Assembly: GCF_900114535.1 (NCBI RefSeq)
Contig: NZ_FOTK01000018.1
Location: 62,001 to 126,000 of the forward strand
DNA length: 64,000 nucleotides
Direction: 5' to 3'
Source: Methylobacterium pseudosasicola
GTDB taxonomy: Bacteria; Pseudomonadota; Alphaproteobacteria; Rhizobiales; Beijerinckiaceae
The notes beneath the pieces were generated by a model. The model was given only the letters and a program-made list of their open reading frames with translations, made no database searches and was not told the DNA's origin. Numbering within the stretch: the first letter of the stretch is position 1; every line of letters starts with the position of its first letter. The position numbers and the translations under genes are program-made. This document shows, piece after piece, positions 27,510 through 36,928 of the stretch.

Positions 27510-27971
27510 TCAGGATCCGTTCGGAAGGGCTTCGAGGTCTGCCACGCGCTGGCGCAGGCGCTTCTCCTCCGCCCAGCGCTCGGTCTCGTCGCGGATCACC
27601 GCGACGATGCCGGTCACCCGGTCTGACGCGTCCCGGATCATCCCGACCGTGAAAGCGATGGAGAGCTGGTGGCCGTCCTTGTGGATCGCCGGCACCCGCA
27701 GGGTCTCCGCCCCGTAGCGCGTGATTCCGGTCCGCATGGTCTTGGCGTAGCCGTCCCAGTGTCGGCGCCGGTGCCGCTCCGGGGTGATCAGGTCGAGGGT
27801 CTGACCGAGGGCATCTTCCGCGTTGAAGCCGAAGATCCGCTCGGCGGCCGGGTTCCAAACGGTGATCGCGCCCTCCGGATCCGCCACCACCACGGCGTCG
27901 CCGATGGCGTCGATAAACCCGGACAGATCGTCCGCGGCCGGGCGGTCGAGTACGGTGTCAGCGTCCGCCAC
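27510..27971 (-). CDS. single PAS-domain protein
   Basis: 153 residues, almost entirely one PAS/PAC unit: FIDAIGDAVVVADPEGAITVWN, AAERIFGFNAEDALGQTLDLI, HKDGHQLSIAFTVGMIRD, then a short helical tail (EEKRLRQRVADLEAL). No kinase, cyclase or DNA-binding domain follows, so it must act through a partner. The start is a GTG. It lies 57 bases upstream of frc on the same strand, suggesting a sensor co-expressed with oxalate metabolism. Confidence 0.8.
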   Translation of the reverse strand: MADADTVLDRPAADDLSGFIDAIGDAVVVADPEGAITVWNPAAERIFGFNAEDALGQTLDLITPERHRRRHWDGYAKTMRTGITRYGAETLRVPAIHKDGHQLSIAFTVGMIRDASDRVTGIVAVIRDETERWAEEKRLRQRVADLEALPNGS

Positions 27972-28480
27972 GGATCGCCCCGTCCGCGCACCGACGATTT
28001 TTGGTTGAGCGGAGATGTCTGCCGGAGCGAACGAAGCTCGGATCCGTCATCGCGGCCTCCCTGGGGATTGCGGCGCTAAAGTTCCGGTTGGCCCGAAACC
28101 TACTATCGCTTCTCGCCCTGCGTGTTGGTATCTGGTATGCCAAATACCGGCTGCCGTCAACCACAGAAGTCGAAAACGGCACTTTGATGCAGGATTTCGT
28201 TCGCGCAGCCTGAGGCGATGGCAGCTTGGAGTTGGCGTCCGATCAGCCGTCTCGTCATGGTGCGTGCCGTGGGGCGACTCAGCGATTTGCGGCGGGGCGG
28301 GACCGCGCTACCGTCGCAATGTCGGTGCTGCTGCGGGCCGTCCGGCGACCCTATGAGCGCGGCGGGCACGGTGCGGCTCGGGCACAAGCCTTCTCAGATT
28401 CGCCGCTTTCCGGGGGCAGGAGCCGCGCAGCCAGACAGCACGGGCCGGCGTTTCGGCATTCCGCCCTGGAGACCACCCCG
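27972..28480. other. 509-base region between the PAS gene and the capsule ATPase
   Basis: Divergent promoters are expected here. An imperfect palindrome TTGGTAT-N5-ATGCCAA-like occurs at 28125-28143 and contains TGGTATGCCA, reminiscent of GntR/FadR-type operators. Open frames through the region (for example 28001-28213) have no good ribosome-binding site or family resemblance. Confidence 0.35.
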
Positions 28481-29134
28481 GTGATCCGTTTCGAGAAAGT
28501 CAGCAAGGTCTACCGCACCGACGGCCACAAGCGGACGATTCTGGAGCAGGTGTCGTTCACCCTGAAGCCCGGCGTTTCCTACGGGATCCTCGGCATCAAC
28601 GGCGCCGGCAAGTCGACCACGATGCGGCTCATCGCCGGCACGGAGGACCCGACCCGGGGCAAGATCCACCGCGGATTGCGGATCTCGTGGCCACTGGGCT
28701 TCGCCGGCGGCTTCCACCCGAAGATGACCGGCCGCGACAACGTCATGTTCGTCGCCCGGATCTACGGCGAGGATCCGCGCCGGGTGCTCGACTTCGTCGA
28801 GGATTTCTCCGAGCTCGGCAGCTATCTCGACGTGCCGATCTACACCTACTCGTCCGGCATGGGCGCTCGGCTCGCCTTCGGCATGAGCATGGCGATCCCG
28901 TTCGACTGCTACCTGATCGACGAGATCACCTCGGTGGGCGACGCCCGCTTCTCCAAGCGCTGCGACGAGGTCTTCTCCCAGCGGCGCAAGAACGCCGACA
29001 TCATCATGGTCTCGCACTCGATGGAGACGATCCGCCAATGGTGCACGCAGGGCCTCGTCCTGCTCAACGGCCGCGCGATCATCTACGAGGACGTGAACGA
29101 CGCGATCGAGGTCTATCGGCGCCTCAACGCCTGA
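28481..29134 (+). CDS. capsule polysaccharide export ATPase (KpsT/CtrD-like)
   Basis: 217 residues, the size of KpsT/BexA/CtrD. GTG start with GGAG nine bases upstream; an open frame back to 28226 is not family-like. Walker A GILGINGAGKSTTMRLIAG, the LGFAGGFHPKMTGRDNV stretch, signature YSSGMGARLAFGMSMA and Walker B CYLIDEITSVGD are typical of ABC-2 polysaccharide exporters. It energises capsule or exopolysaccharide export through a KpsM permease, which is not encoded nearby. Followed by its KpsE-like partner 130 bases downstream. Confidence 0.9.
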   Translation: MIRFEKVSKVYRTDGHKRTILEQVSFTLKPGVSYGILGINGAGKSTTMRLIAGTEDPTRGKIHRGLRISWPLGFAGGFHPKMTGRDNVMFVARIYGEDPRRVLDFVEDFSELGSYLDVPIYTYSSGMGARLAFGMSMAIPFDCYLIDEITSVGDARFSKRCDEVFSQRRKNADIIMVSHSMETIRQWCTQGLVLLNGRAIIYEDVNDAIEVYRRLNA

Positions 29135-29264
29135 ACGATCGAGCCCACGAAGACATGCTTTTGCCGCCTCCCCGTGCGAGAGGCATCCCACGCGAGCGTT
29201 TCGGCGCGGTCGAGACCCCGGTGACGGGACGACCGTCGAGGCCGGGGAGGCCGAGGATCAGGTC

Positions 29265-30506
29265 ATGAACATGGAGATCCGGAAAGCCGAGGGGCAGCCG
29301 CTGACGACCGCGGATCGCCAGCAGGCGGTCACCGAATCGTTGCGGCAGATCGCTCGCATGTCGCGGTTCGTCGACCGCAAGAAGGGCATCCGGTCCTACC
29401 AGAGCCACGTCAAGAACGACCCCTGGATCCCGATCCTGTTCGTCCTCTGCTTCGTGCTGCCGACTTTGGCAGGCGCGGTGTATTTCGGGCTGATCGCCTC
29501 CGACCGCTACGTCAGTGAGGCGCGGTTCGCGATCCGCCCCGCACTCGGCACCGCCGACAAGGCGGCGCCCGATTCGGTCGGCACCTCATCGGGCGTCCCG
29601 AGCCAGATGGTGGCGCAGGACACGCTGATCACCAACGAATACATCCTCAGCCGGCCGATGCTGGAGACATTGGAAGCCAAGCTCCCGATCCGCGAGTGGT
29701 TCAGCCGCGACAGCATCGACTATTTCTCGCGCTTCGATCCGGAGAAGCCGATCGAAAAATTTCTCCGCTACTGGAAGCGGCGGGTCAGCGTCGACATCGA
29801 ATCCGGCTCCGGCATCATGTCGCTCACGGTCGAGGCCTTCGACCCCGACGAATCCCTCGCCATCGCGAAAGCCGTGATGACAGAGGCCGAGCGGATGGTG
29901 AACGACCTCAGCGTGAAGGCGCGCGAGGATGCGGTCGCCGAAAGCACGCGCGAGCTGAAGCTTGCCGAAGAGCGCATGACCAAGATCCGCCTCGCGATGC
30001 GCGACCTGCGCAACCGCGAAGGCGTGCTCGACGCGCAGAAGTCGAACGAGGCCAATCTCAAGATCGTCTCCGAGTTGCGGGCGGCCCGGATCAACCTGGC
30101 GGTGCAGCTCGCCATCGGCCAGCGCGACCTCGGCCCGGAGTCTCGCCGGATCATCGACATCAAGCAGCAGATCAAGGATCTCGACGACAACATCGCCCGG
30201 ATCGAGCGGCAATCGGCCAGCCAGGATCCGGAGCAGAAGCGCCTGCTTTCGGACGCCCTGACTCGGTTCGAGGCCCTCGAGAACGACCGCAAGAACGCCG
30301 AGAAGTACTATCAGCAGGTGCTGACCGCCCATGAGCGGGCCCGCATCGTCGCCGCCCGACAGATCGAGTTCTTCAGCCCGATCGTCGAACCGGTGAAGGC
30401 GGAATCCTCGGTGGAGCCGCGGCGGATCCTGATGATCAGCCTGGTCACCGCGGGCGCGGCCGTACTGTTCGCCGCCTCGATGTTCGCCCGGAAGATGATG
30501 AACTGA
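29265..30506 (+). CDS. capsule polysaccharide export inner-membrane protein (KpsE/CtrB-like)
   Basis: 413-residue polysaccharide co-polymerase type protein: TM helix at about 54-76, long periplasmic coiled coil (about 210-350), second TM near the C-terminus (about 390-410). SDRYVSEARFAIRP after TM1 and DTLITNEYILSRPMLE are family hallmarks. It links the inner-membrane ABC transporter with an outer-membrane channel. The N-terminal cytoplasmic part is longer than in KpsE. No kpsM or kpsD homologue lies in the window. Confidence 0.88.
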   Translation: MNMEIRKAEGQPLTTADRQQAVTESLRQIARMSRFVDRKKGIRSYQSHVKNDPWIPILFVLCFVLPTLAGAVYFGLIASDRYVSEARFAIRPALGTADKAAPDSVGTSSGVPSQMVAQDTLITNEYILSRPMLETLEAKLPIREWFSRDSIDYFSRFDPEKPIEKFLRYWKRRVSVDIESGSGIMSLTVEAFDPDESLAIAKAVMTEAERMVNDLSVKAREDAVAESTRELKLAEERMTKIRLAMRDLRNREGVLDAQKSNEANLKIVSELRAARINLAVQLAIGQRDLGPESRRIIDIKQQIKDLDDNIARIERQSASQDPEQKRLLSDALTRFEALENDRKNAEKYYQQVLTAHERARIVAARQIEFFSPIVEPVKAESSVEPRRILMISLVTAGAAVLFAASMFARKMMN

Positions 30507-30517
30507 CCCGGTCAGGG

Positions 30518-31090
30518 TCAGCCTCGCGCGGCTGACCCGCCGCCGGTCCAACCCTGCGCGCGCCAGCCCTCGGCGCGCTCGTCGAGGTCGATCGAGCCGC
30601 CGCGATCGAGGATCGCCATCACGCGGTCGGCCTGATGGTCCTCGGCCCGGACTGTGACGAGGGTTCCGCCCCGGCGCACACCCTCGGCATAGGTCTCGGC
30701 CTCGCCCTCGGTGAGGCCCGCCCCCGTGAGGCCGCCGATCAGCCCACCCGCCGCAGCGCCGACCCCGGCGCCCGTCGCGGCCGCCACCAGCCAGCCCGCC
30801 GCGACCACCGGCCCGAGGCCGGGAATCGCCAGCAAGCCGAGGCCCGCCAGCAGCCCGGCGCCGCCGCCCAGGACCGTGCCGACGGTGGCGCCGGTCCCGG
30901 CGGCATCCACCGGATCGACCACGTCGGGATGAGGATCGCCGAACGGCCGATCCTGGATCGCGGCCGGCTCGGCCCGGTTGGCCAGGATGCTGATGTCGGC
31001 GTGGGGAATCCCGGCGGATTCCAACTGGTCGACCACGCCCGTGGCGGTGTCGTACTCGTCGAACAGGGCGGTGAGGACGCGCGCGGCCAT
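30518..31090 (-). CDS. general stress protein 17M-like protein with glycine zipper
   Basis: 190 residues. The first ~40 residues (VLTALFDEYDTATGVVDQLESAGI) match the general stress protein 17M-like alpha/beta module. The centre is a very Gly/Ala-rich hydrophobic stretch (about 65-125; GGGAGLLAGLGLLAIPGLG and GAGVGAAAGGLIGG), a probable membrane-inserting glycine zipper. A second small alpha/beta segment (GTLVTVRAEDHQADRVMAIL) follows. Family members are found in stress regulons; biochemical role unknown. Converges on the capsule-export gene and is divergent from flhA. Confidence 0.75.
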   Translation of the reverse strand: MAARVLTALFDEYDTATGVVDQLESAGIPHADISILANRAEPAAIQDRPFGDPHPDVVDPVDAAGTGATVGTVLGGGAGLLAGLGLLAIPGLGPVVAAGWLVAAATGAGVGAAAGGLIGGLTGAGLTEGEAETYAEGVRRGGTLVTVRAEDHQADRVMAILDRGGSIDLDERAEGWRAQGWTGGGSAARG

Positions 31091-31169
31091 GCGGGCTCTT
31101 TCGAACGGTGGGATGCCGCCCGGACAAGCTGCGAAGGCCGTGCGGGTTCCGCCAGCGCCGGGCCGGTTC

Positions 31170-31185
31170 TTAACGGCGCGCTAAC
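31170..31185 (+). promoter_or_regulatory. CtrA box upstream of flhA
   Basis: TTAAC-N6-CTAAC, one mismatch from TTAAC-N6-TTAAC, 72 bases upstream of the flhA ATG. In Caulobacter the flhA promoter is CtrA-controlled, and ctrA itself lies 6 kb away here. Confidence 0.55.
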
Positions 31186-31256
31186 CATCCACTCGGCAGA
31201 TCTTGCCGGGTGCGTCCCTCGGATTTCCCGGGGCGGACGGCGACGGATCGAACACG

Positions 31257-33416
31257 ATGGCGGAGACGGCGAGCGCGCCGGTCAGGGGCGGGGCAATCGG
31301 CGGGGCCGCTTCAGTCCTGAGTCAGCTCGCGATGCCGACCCGCGGCGACCTCCACGCGCTGTCCAAGCGCTCGGACCTCATGTTCGCCACCGGCGTCATG
31401 GGCATCTTGGCGGTGCTGATCTTCCCGCTACCGGCGGTGCTGCTCGACCTGCTGCTCGCGGTCTCAATCATCGTCTCGGTGCTGATCATGATGGTCGGCC
31501 TGTCGATCGACAACCCGCTGGAATTCACCGTCTTCCCGACGCTGCTGCTCATCGCCACGATGCTGCGGCTGGCGCTGAACCTCGCCTCGACCCGCCTGAT
31601 CCTGGGCCACGGCCACGAGGGCACGGCGGCGGCCGGCCACGTGATCGAGGCCTTCGGCCACTTCGTGATGGGCGGTAATTTCGTCATCGGGATCATCGTG
31701 TTCGCGATCCTGATCATCGTGAACTTCGTGGTGATCACGAAGGGCTCGGGCCGCATCGCCGAGGTCGCGGCCCGCTTCACCCTCGACGCGATGCCCGGCA
31801 AGCAGATGGCGATCGACGCCGACCTCTCGGCCGGCCTCATCGACGAGACGGTCGCCAAGGCCCGCCGCGCCGCCCTGGAGGAGGAATCCTCCTTCTTCGG
31901 CGCCATGGACGGCGCCTCGAAGTTCGTCCGCGGCGACGCCGTGGCGGCGCTGCTGATCACCTTCATCAACGTGGTCGGCGGCATCATCATCGGCGTGGCG
32001 CAGCAGGGCCTGAGCTTCGGCGACGCCGCCAAGAGCTACACCCTGCTCACCATCGGCGACGGGCTGGCGAGCCAGGTGCCGGCGCTGATCGTCTCGACCG
32101 CGGCCGGTATCCTCGTCTCGAAGGCGGGCGTGAAAGGATCGGCCGACAAGGCGCTGGGCAAGCAGCTGGCGCATTATCCGAAGGCGCTCGGCATGTCGGC
32201 CGCCGTGATGTTCCTGATCGCGCTCCTGCCCGGCATGCCGATGCTGCCGTTCCTGCTGCTCGGCGGCGGGGCCGGCTACGCCGCCTGGCGCACCAACAAG
32301 ACCGCCAAGGAGGCCCCGCCGTTGGACTCGGAGGGTGTCCCGATGGACGCCAAGGCGGTCGCTGCGGCTGCGGTCGCCAAGGAGGAGACGGTGACCGACC
32401 TCCTGAAGCTCGACGACCTGAAGCTGGAGATGGGCTACGCGCTCCTCGCCCTGGTCAACGGCGAGGGTCAGGACCGGCTCACCGACCAGATCAAGGCGCT
32501 GCGCCGCCAGCTCGCGGCCGAGCTCGGCTTCGTGATGCCGTCAGTGCGCATCCTCGACAACGTCCAGCTCGACGCCAATTCCTACGTGGTCCGGGTCAAG
32601 GAGATCGAGGCCGGCACCGGCCGGATTTTTCCGGGCCAGTTCATGGCCATGGACCCGATGGGCGGCCAGGTGCAGCTGCCCGGCCAGCACATGCTGGAGC
32701 CGACCTTCGGCCTGCCGGCGACCTGGATCGACGCGTCTCTGCGCGACCAGGCGCAGCTCAAGGGCTACACGGTGGTGGATGCCGCCACCGTGGTCTCGAC
32801 CCACCTCACCGAGCTGATCAAGGCCCACGTCTCCGAGCTCCTCAACCACGTCGAGGTCTCGAAGCTCTTGCGCGAATTGCCCAAGGAGCACGCGGAGCTG
32901 CTCAAGGAGATCATGCCGTCGCAGATCTCGACCACCGGCGTGCAGCGGGTGCTGCAGTTCCTGCTCTCCGAGCGCGTGTCGATCCGCGACCTCGGGGCGA
33001 TCGTCGAGGGCATCGCGGAGGTCGCCGGCGCGGTGAAGAACCCGCGGGACGTGGTCGAGCATGTCCGCGCCCGACTGGGGCGGCAGATTTGCGCCCAGTA
33101 TCAGGACCAGAACGGCACCCTGCCGATCATCACCCTGTCGCCGGCCTGGGAGCAGGCCTTCATGGAGTCGATTGTCGGCGAGCGCGAGGAGCGCTACCTG
33201 GCGATGCAGCCCTCGAAACTTAGCGAGTTCGTCACCGCGGTTCGCGACCGCTTCGAGACCGCGGCCCGCCAGGGCGAGATGCCGGTGCTGGTCACCTCGG
33301 CGCAATCGCGGCCGTTCGTCCGCTCAATCATCGAGCGCTTCCGCCGGGAGACGCCGGTGATGAGCCAGGCGGAGATCCACCCGCGGGCGCGGCTGCGCAC
33401 GGTGGGGTCGATCTGA
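31257..33416 (+). CDS. flhA: flagellar type III export apparatus protein FlhA
   Basis: 719 residues. The N-terminal half holds about eight transmembrane helices with FlhA signatures: LLDLLLAVSIIVSVLIMMVGL, FPTLLLIATMLRLALNLAST and GMPMLPFLLLGGGAGY. The C-terminal cytoplasmic half (from about 380) binds export substrates and chaperones and contains LPAEL-like RQLAAELGFVMPSVRILDN. The ATG at 31257 is chosen; the open frame begins earlier at a poor start (31203). It forms the export gate driven by FliH/FliI/FliJ; fliI and fliJ lie 1.4-3.3 kb downstream on the opposite strand. Confidence 0.96.
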   Translation: MAETASAPVRGGAIGGAASVLSQLAMPTRGDLHALSKRSDLMFATGVMGILAVLIFPLPAVLLDLLLAVSIIVSVLIMMVGLSIDNPLEFTVFPTLLLIATMLRLALNLASTRLILGHGHEGTAAAGHVIEAFGHFVMGGNFVIGIIVFAILIIVNFVVITKGSGRIAEVAARFTLDAMPGKQMAIDADLSAGLIDETVAKARRAALEEESSFFGAMDGASKFVRGDAVAALLITFINVVGGIIIGVAQQGLSFGDAAKSYTLLTIGDGLASQVPALIVSTAAGILVSKAGVKGSADKALGKQLAHYPKALGMSAAVMFLIALLPGMPMLPFLLLGGGAGYAAWRTNKTAKEAPPLDSEGVPMDAKAVAAAAVAKEETVTDLLKLDDLKLEMGYALLALVNGEGQDRLTDQIKALRRQLAAELGFVMPSVRILDNVQLDANSYVVRVKEIEAGTGRIFPGQFMAMDPMGGQVQLPGQHMLEPTFGLPATWIDASLRDQAQLKGYTVVDAATVVSTHLTELIKAHVSELLNHVEVSKLLRELPKEHAELLKEIMPSQISTTGVQRVLQFLLSERVSIRDLGAIVEGIAEVAGAVKNPRDVVEHVRARLGRQICAQYQDQNGTLPIITLSPAWEQAFMESIVGEREERYLAMQPSKLSEFVTAVRDRFETAARQGEMPVLVTSAQSRPFVRSIIERFRRETPVMSQAEIHPRARLRTVGSI

Positions 33417-33470
33417 GAAGCAGCGGCCGTGGGGGTACGTCGGGTTGAAAAGCCTAGGCCGCCATTCACC

Positions 33471-33558
33471 GTCATTGCGCGCGCAGCGAAGCAACCCAGG
33501 GCAGCGCGCGATCCGAGACCGTCGCGGTTCCAGGTCGCTTCGCTACGCTCGCGATGAC
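33471..33558. repeat. REP-like palindrome, family 2, complete copy
   Basis: Begins GTCATTGCG and ends CGCGATGAC. The arms AGCGAAGCAACC and GGTCGCTTCGCT are inverse near-copies, with CAGGGCAGCGCGCGATC between them. It sits between two convergent genes (flhA and the YbhN-like gene). A second, interrupted copy is at 63324-63403. Confidence 0.75.
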
Positions 33559-33590
33559 GAAGCGGGTCGATCGTGTAAGCGGAAGCCGCC

Positions 33591-34652
33591 TCAGATCGCC
33601 TTCTGCTTCAGCTCGCGCTCCAACTCGTGCGCGTCGAGACCGGGCACGACCACCGGGGGTTCGGGCACAGTCGAAGGAACTGCGGCGTTCGTCTTGATGG
33701 CGGCGGCGAGGCGGGCGCGTTCGAAAACGACCACGACGATCACCGAGATCAGCGCCGGGATCCAGAAGTAGAAAATCCGGAAGATGATCACCGCCGCGAT
33801 GATCGCGTCCTTCTGTGCGTCGTCGGTGATGTGCATCGCGGTGATGAACACGATCTCGAACACGCCGAGGCCGCCCGGGGCGTGCGAGGCGAGCGCCACC
33901 GAGAACGAGGCCAGGAAGATCGCCAGAACCGGGATGAAGCCCGGGTTCATCGCCTCCGGCAGGGCGAAGTAGATGATGCCGGCAGCCCCCAGAAGCTCCA
34001 GCGGCGCCGCCAGCAGCTGGCGGCCCATGATGCCGGGCCCGGGATATTCCAGCTTGAAAGAGCGGATGTGCAGCGGCCGCAGGTGCAGGATCGAGCCGAG
34101 GACGTAGAGCGCCACGAATCCCAGCATGCCGATGCCGACCACCAGGGCGGTCTTGGGATCGGTGAGGAAGCCGGGGAGCCTGCCCTCGAGGCGGGTCAGA
34201 AGATTCGGGTCCACCACCAGGGTGAAGCCGCCGAGCAGGATCGTGCCGAGGAAGAAGGTGAAGGAGCACAGGGCCACCAGCACGGCGACCTGGGCGGCGG
34301 AGAGGCCCTTGGCCGTGTAGGCCCGGTAGCGCACCAGGGCGCCGGAGAAGACCGAGGCGCCGATATTGTGCGACAGCGCGTAGGTGGTGAAGGAACAGAG
34401 CGAGACGAACAGCCACGAGATGTGGCGCACCCCCAGATGCAGCAGCGCGATTCGGTCGTACCAAGCGAGCGCCGCATAGGCCACGAGGGTCGAGATCGCC
34501 GCCAGCAGGATGCGGTGGGGCGGAATCGCCAGGATCGCGGCCCAGATCGCGGCCAGCGATGTGGTCTTCAACTCTTGATAGAGAAAGTAGCCCGATACGA
34601 CGACCGCTGCCAGGCCGATCAACGGCCAGATGAACTCGCTGAGCTTCTTCAT
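33591..34652 (-). CDS. YbhN/lysylphosphatidylglycerol-synthase-TM family membrane protein
   Basis: 353 residues with about eight to nine hydrophobic segments and the family motifs ALAWYDRIALLHLG, SHNIGASVFSGALVRYRAY and SVALASHAPGGLGVFEIVF. This is the membrane half of MprF without its synthase domain, so it may act in lipid flipping or phospholipid transport rather than aminoacylation. The C-terminal ~40 residues are hydrophilic. The ATG at 34652 removes an unlikely 15-residue extension. Confidence 0.83.
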   Translation of the reverse strand: MKKLSEFIWPLIGLAAVVVSGYFLYQELKTTSLAAIWAAILAIPPHRILLAAISTLVAYAALAWYDRIALLHLGVRHISWLFVSLCSFTTYALSHNIGASVFSGALVRYRAYTAKGLSAAQVAVLVALCSFTFFLGTILLGGFTLVVDPNLLTRLEGRLPGFLTDPKTALVVGIGMLGFVALYVLGSILHLRPLHIRSFKLEYPGPGIMGRQLLAAPLELLGAAGIIYFALPEAMNPGFIPVLAIFLASFSVALASHAPGGLGVFEIVFITAMHITDDAQKDAIIAAVIIFRIFYFWIPALISVIVVVVFERARLAAAIKTNAAVPSTVPEPPVVVPGLDAHELERELKQKAI

Positions 34653-34817
34653 GAACACCGACGCCCCGGGGAGAGCCCCTGATGCGCCGCCAAGCAATGC
34701 GCCGCAAGCGGATCGAGGCCATCGCGATCCCCCTTGTCAGGTGATCGTGACGGTTTCGTGCCGCGTTGCCGGCACATCACACGGGACCCGCAGGAGCGAG
34801 CACCCCGGCGGACCGGA

Positions 34818-35225
34818 TCAGCCCCGGGCGCGGTTGAGCCCGATTCCGTCCATGGCAGCCTGATCGCGGATCGCGTCGGCGGCGCGCTCGGCGGTGCGCT
34901 CGCGGTCGTTCAGGATCTCGACCTTCTTCAACTCCTCGAAGGCCTCGCCGAGCTCGGCCTTGGCCTCGGCCAGCTGGCCTTCGAGCGCCTGGGCGGATTG
35001 GCGCATGTTGTCCCGGCGGCCGGCGGCAGCGCGCGCGTAGGTCGGGTAGGCGAAATGCCCGACATCGGTGATGCCGGCGCGGGCCTCCTCGACGGCGACC
35101 TCCCGGTCGAGCTCCACCGCCATGCGCTGGAAGTCGGCCATCATCATTTCGATCTGGGTCACACGCCGGCGCTTCTCATCAACCTGGAAGCGACGCAGCC
35201 GGATCAGCGTGTCACGCGATTTCAT
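34818..35225 (-). CDS. fliJ: flagellar export protein FliJ
   Basis: 135 residues, almost all alpha-helical coiled coil, starting MKSRDTLIRLRRFQVDEKRRRV as in alphaproteobacterial FliJ. FliJ is the central stalk of the export ATPase, docking into the FliI hexamer and contacting FlhA. It lies 149 bases downstream of fliI on the same strand, the usual order. The ATG at 35225 matches the family N-terminus; an upstream in-frame start at 35246 is less likely. Confidence 0.88.
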   Translation of the reverse strand: MKSRDTLIRLRRFQVDEKRRRVTQIEMMMADFQRMAVELDREVAVEEARAGITDVGHFAYPTYARAAAGRRDNMRQSAQALEGQLAEAKAELGEAFEELKKVEILNDRERTAERAADAIRDQAAMDGIGLNRARG

Positions 35226-35374
35226 TGGGACGCTCACTCCACGCAACGCTCGGGGCCGCGCCGAGGACCATGCCCGGCCCGTGCCCTAAACAGGATCGCG
35301 ACGGCGAACCTGCTCAGACCCTCGTTCCGCATCACTCATCGCACCCAAGCGGTTACCGCTTCGCTGCATGATGC

Positions 35375-36727
35375 CTAGGCCCCGCCGACAATCTGGCTCA
35401 GCCGTGCGTAACCATCGCCGATGGACGTTGCTTCTTCCTTACCCTGCCCCAGAAAAGCCTCAAGCTGAGGCATGAGCGCCACGGCCTCGTCGACCTCCTG
35501 GGACGAGCCCGCCCGGTAGGCGCCGAGCCGGATCAGTTCCTCCATGTCGGCATAGGTCGAGAGCACCCGGCGGGCCCGGCGGACCACCGGCAGATAGGTC
35601 GGGTCGCAGGAGCGCGGCATGGTCCGGGAGACCGAGCGCAGCACGTTGATCGCCGGATAGCGCCCGCGCTCGGCGATGGCGCGTTCCATGACGATGTGCC
35701 CGTCCAGGATGCCGCGGACCGCGTCCGCCACCGGCTCGTTGTGGTCGTCGCCCTCGACCAGCACGGTGAACAGGGCCGAGATCGTGCCGACGCCGACCCC
35801 GGGTCCGGCCCGCTCCAGTAGGCGCGGCAATTCGGAGAAGACGGTCGGCGTATAGCCTTTGGCGGTGGGCGGCTCGCCCGCGGCGAGGCCGATATCGCGC
35901 TGGGCCATGGCGAAGCGGGTGATGGAGTCGATCATGCACAGCACCTTCGCGCCCTGGTCGCGGAAATGCTCGGCGACCGAGAGCGTCACGTAAGCGGCGT
36001 TGCGGCGCATGAGCGCCGGCTCGTCCGAGGTCGCCACCACCACCACCGAGCGGGCGAGGCCGGCCGCGCCGAGATCGTCCTGCAAGAATTCCTGAACCTC
36101 GCGGCCGCGCTCGCCCACGAGGCCGATCACCGCCACATCGGCGGCGGTGTAGCGGGCGAGCATCGACAGCAGCACCGACTTGCCGACACCGGAGCCCGCG
36201 AAGATGCCCATCCGCTGGCCAGCGCACATGGTGAGGAAGCTGTTGATGCACCGGACCCCGAGATCCAGCGGGCCGCCGACCCGGGTGCGGGCATGGGCGG
36301 GGGGCGGGTCGGCACGCAGGGAATAGACGTCCGGCCCCTGCGGCAGGGGCCCGAGGCCATCCACCGGCCGGCCGAGCGCATCGATCACCCGGCCGAGCCA
36401 GGCGCCGCAGGGCCGGATCGCGCCTGCCGATTCGTCGCGCACATAGGCCGGGCAGCCGCGGCGGACTCCCTCGAGAGAGCCGAACGGCATGGCGAGCGCC
36501 CGGTCGCCCTGGAAGCCGATGATCTCGCAGGGCACAAGCCCGAGGCCGTTGGCGCCCTCCACGTCGATCCGACCGCCGAGCCGCATCGCGGCCACCGGCC
36601 CGGCCACCTCGACCAGCAGGCCGCGGATCGCCACAACCCGGCCGAACGTCTCCAGGATCTCGACCCGGTCCAGGGCCGCCTGGGCCGCGGCGAGGCTGGT
36701 AACGGACCTTGCCGGATCCTGTGTCAT
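35375..36727 (-). CDS. fliI: flagellum-specific export ATPase FliI
   Basis: 450 residues, F1-beta-like hexameric ATPase. Walker A lies in GIFAGSGVGKSVLLSMLARY. VIGLVGERGREVQEF, MIDSITRFAMAQRDIGLAAGEPP and FSELPRLLERAGPG are diagnostic of the FliI/YscN family. It energises unloading of substrate-chaperone complexes at the FlhA gate. The ATG at 36727 (with GAGAG eight bases upstream) gives the standard length; the open frame extends to 36856 without similarity. Divergent from ctrA. Confidence 0.95.
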   Translation of the reverse strand: MTQDPARSVTSLAAAQAALDRVEILETFGRVVAIRGLLVEVAGPVAAMRLGGRIDVEGANGLGLVPCEIIGFQGDRALAMPFGSLEGVRRGCPAYVRDESAGAIRPCGAWLGRVIDALGRPVDGLGPLPQGPDVYSLRADPPPAHARTRVGGPLDLGVRCINSFLTMCAGQRMGIFAGSGVGKSVLLSMLARYTAADVAVIGLVGERGREVQEFLQDDLGAAGLARSVVVVATSDEPALMRRNAAYVTLSVAEHFRDQGAKVLCMIDSITRFAMAQRDIGLAAGEPPTAKGYTPTVFSELPRLLERAGPGVGVGTISALFTVLVEGDDHNEPVADAVRGILDGHIVMERAIAERGRYPAINVLRSVSRTMPRSCDPTYLPVVRRARRVLSTYADMEELIRLGAYRAGSSQEVDEAVALMPQLEAFLGQGKEEATSIGDGYARLSQIVGGA

Positions 36728-36928
36728 CGCCGTGGCTCTCAACGCTTCGTTTACCGGCCTCCTTAACACTGCGCTCATCGGGCTCGTAGCGGCTCGGTCC
36801 GGGCGTCGGCGCCAGCCGGGCTTCACGAAGTCGTGGGGCTGTGGCCGTGGGGTCACAGCCGGGACCGGGTCGTTGCGGGCGAGACACTTACGCCCAACCG
36901 TGTGGGCGGACCGGTCGCGATCGGAGCG

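Noticed and set aside
28001..28213. 70-codon frame with a hydrophobic stretch
   Set aside because: No ribosome-binding site and no family; most likely chance within a promoter region.
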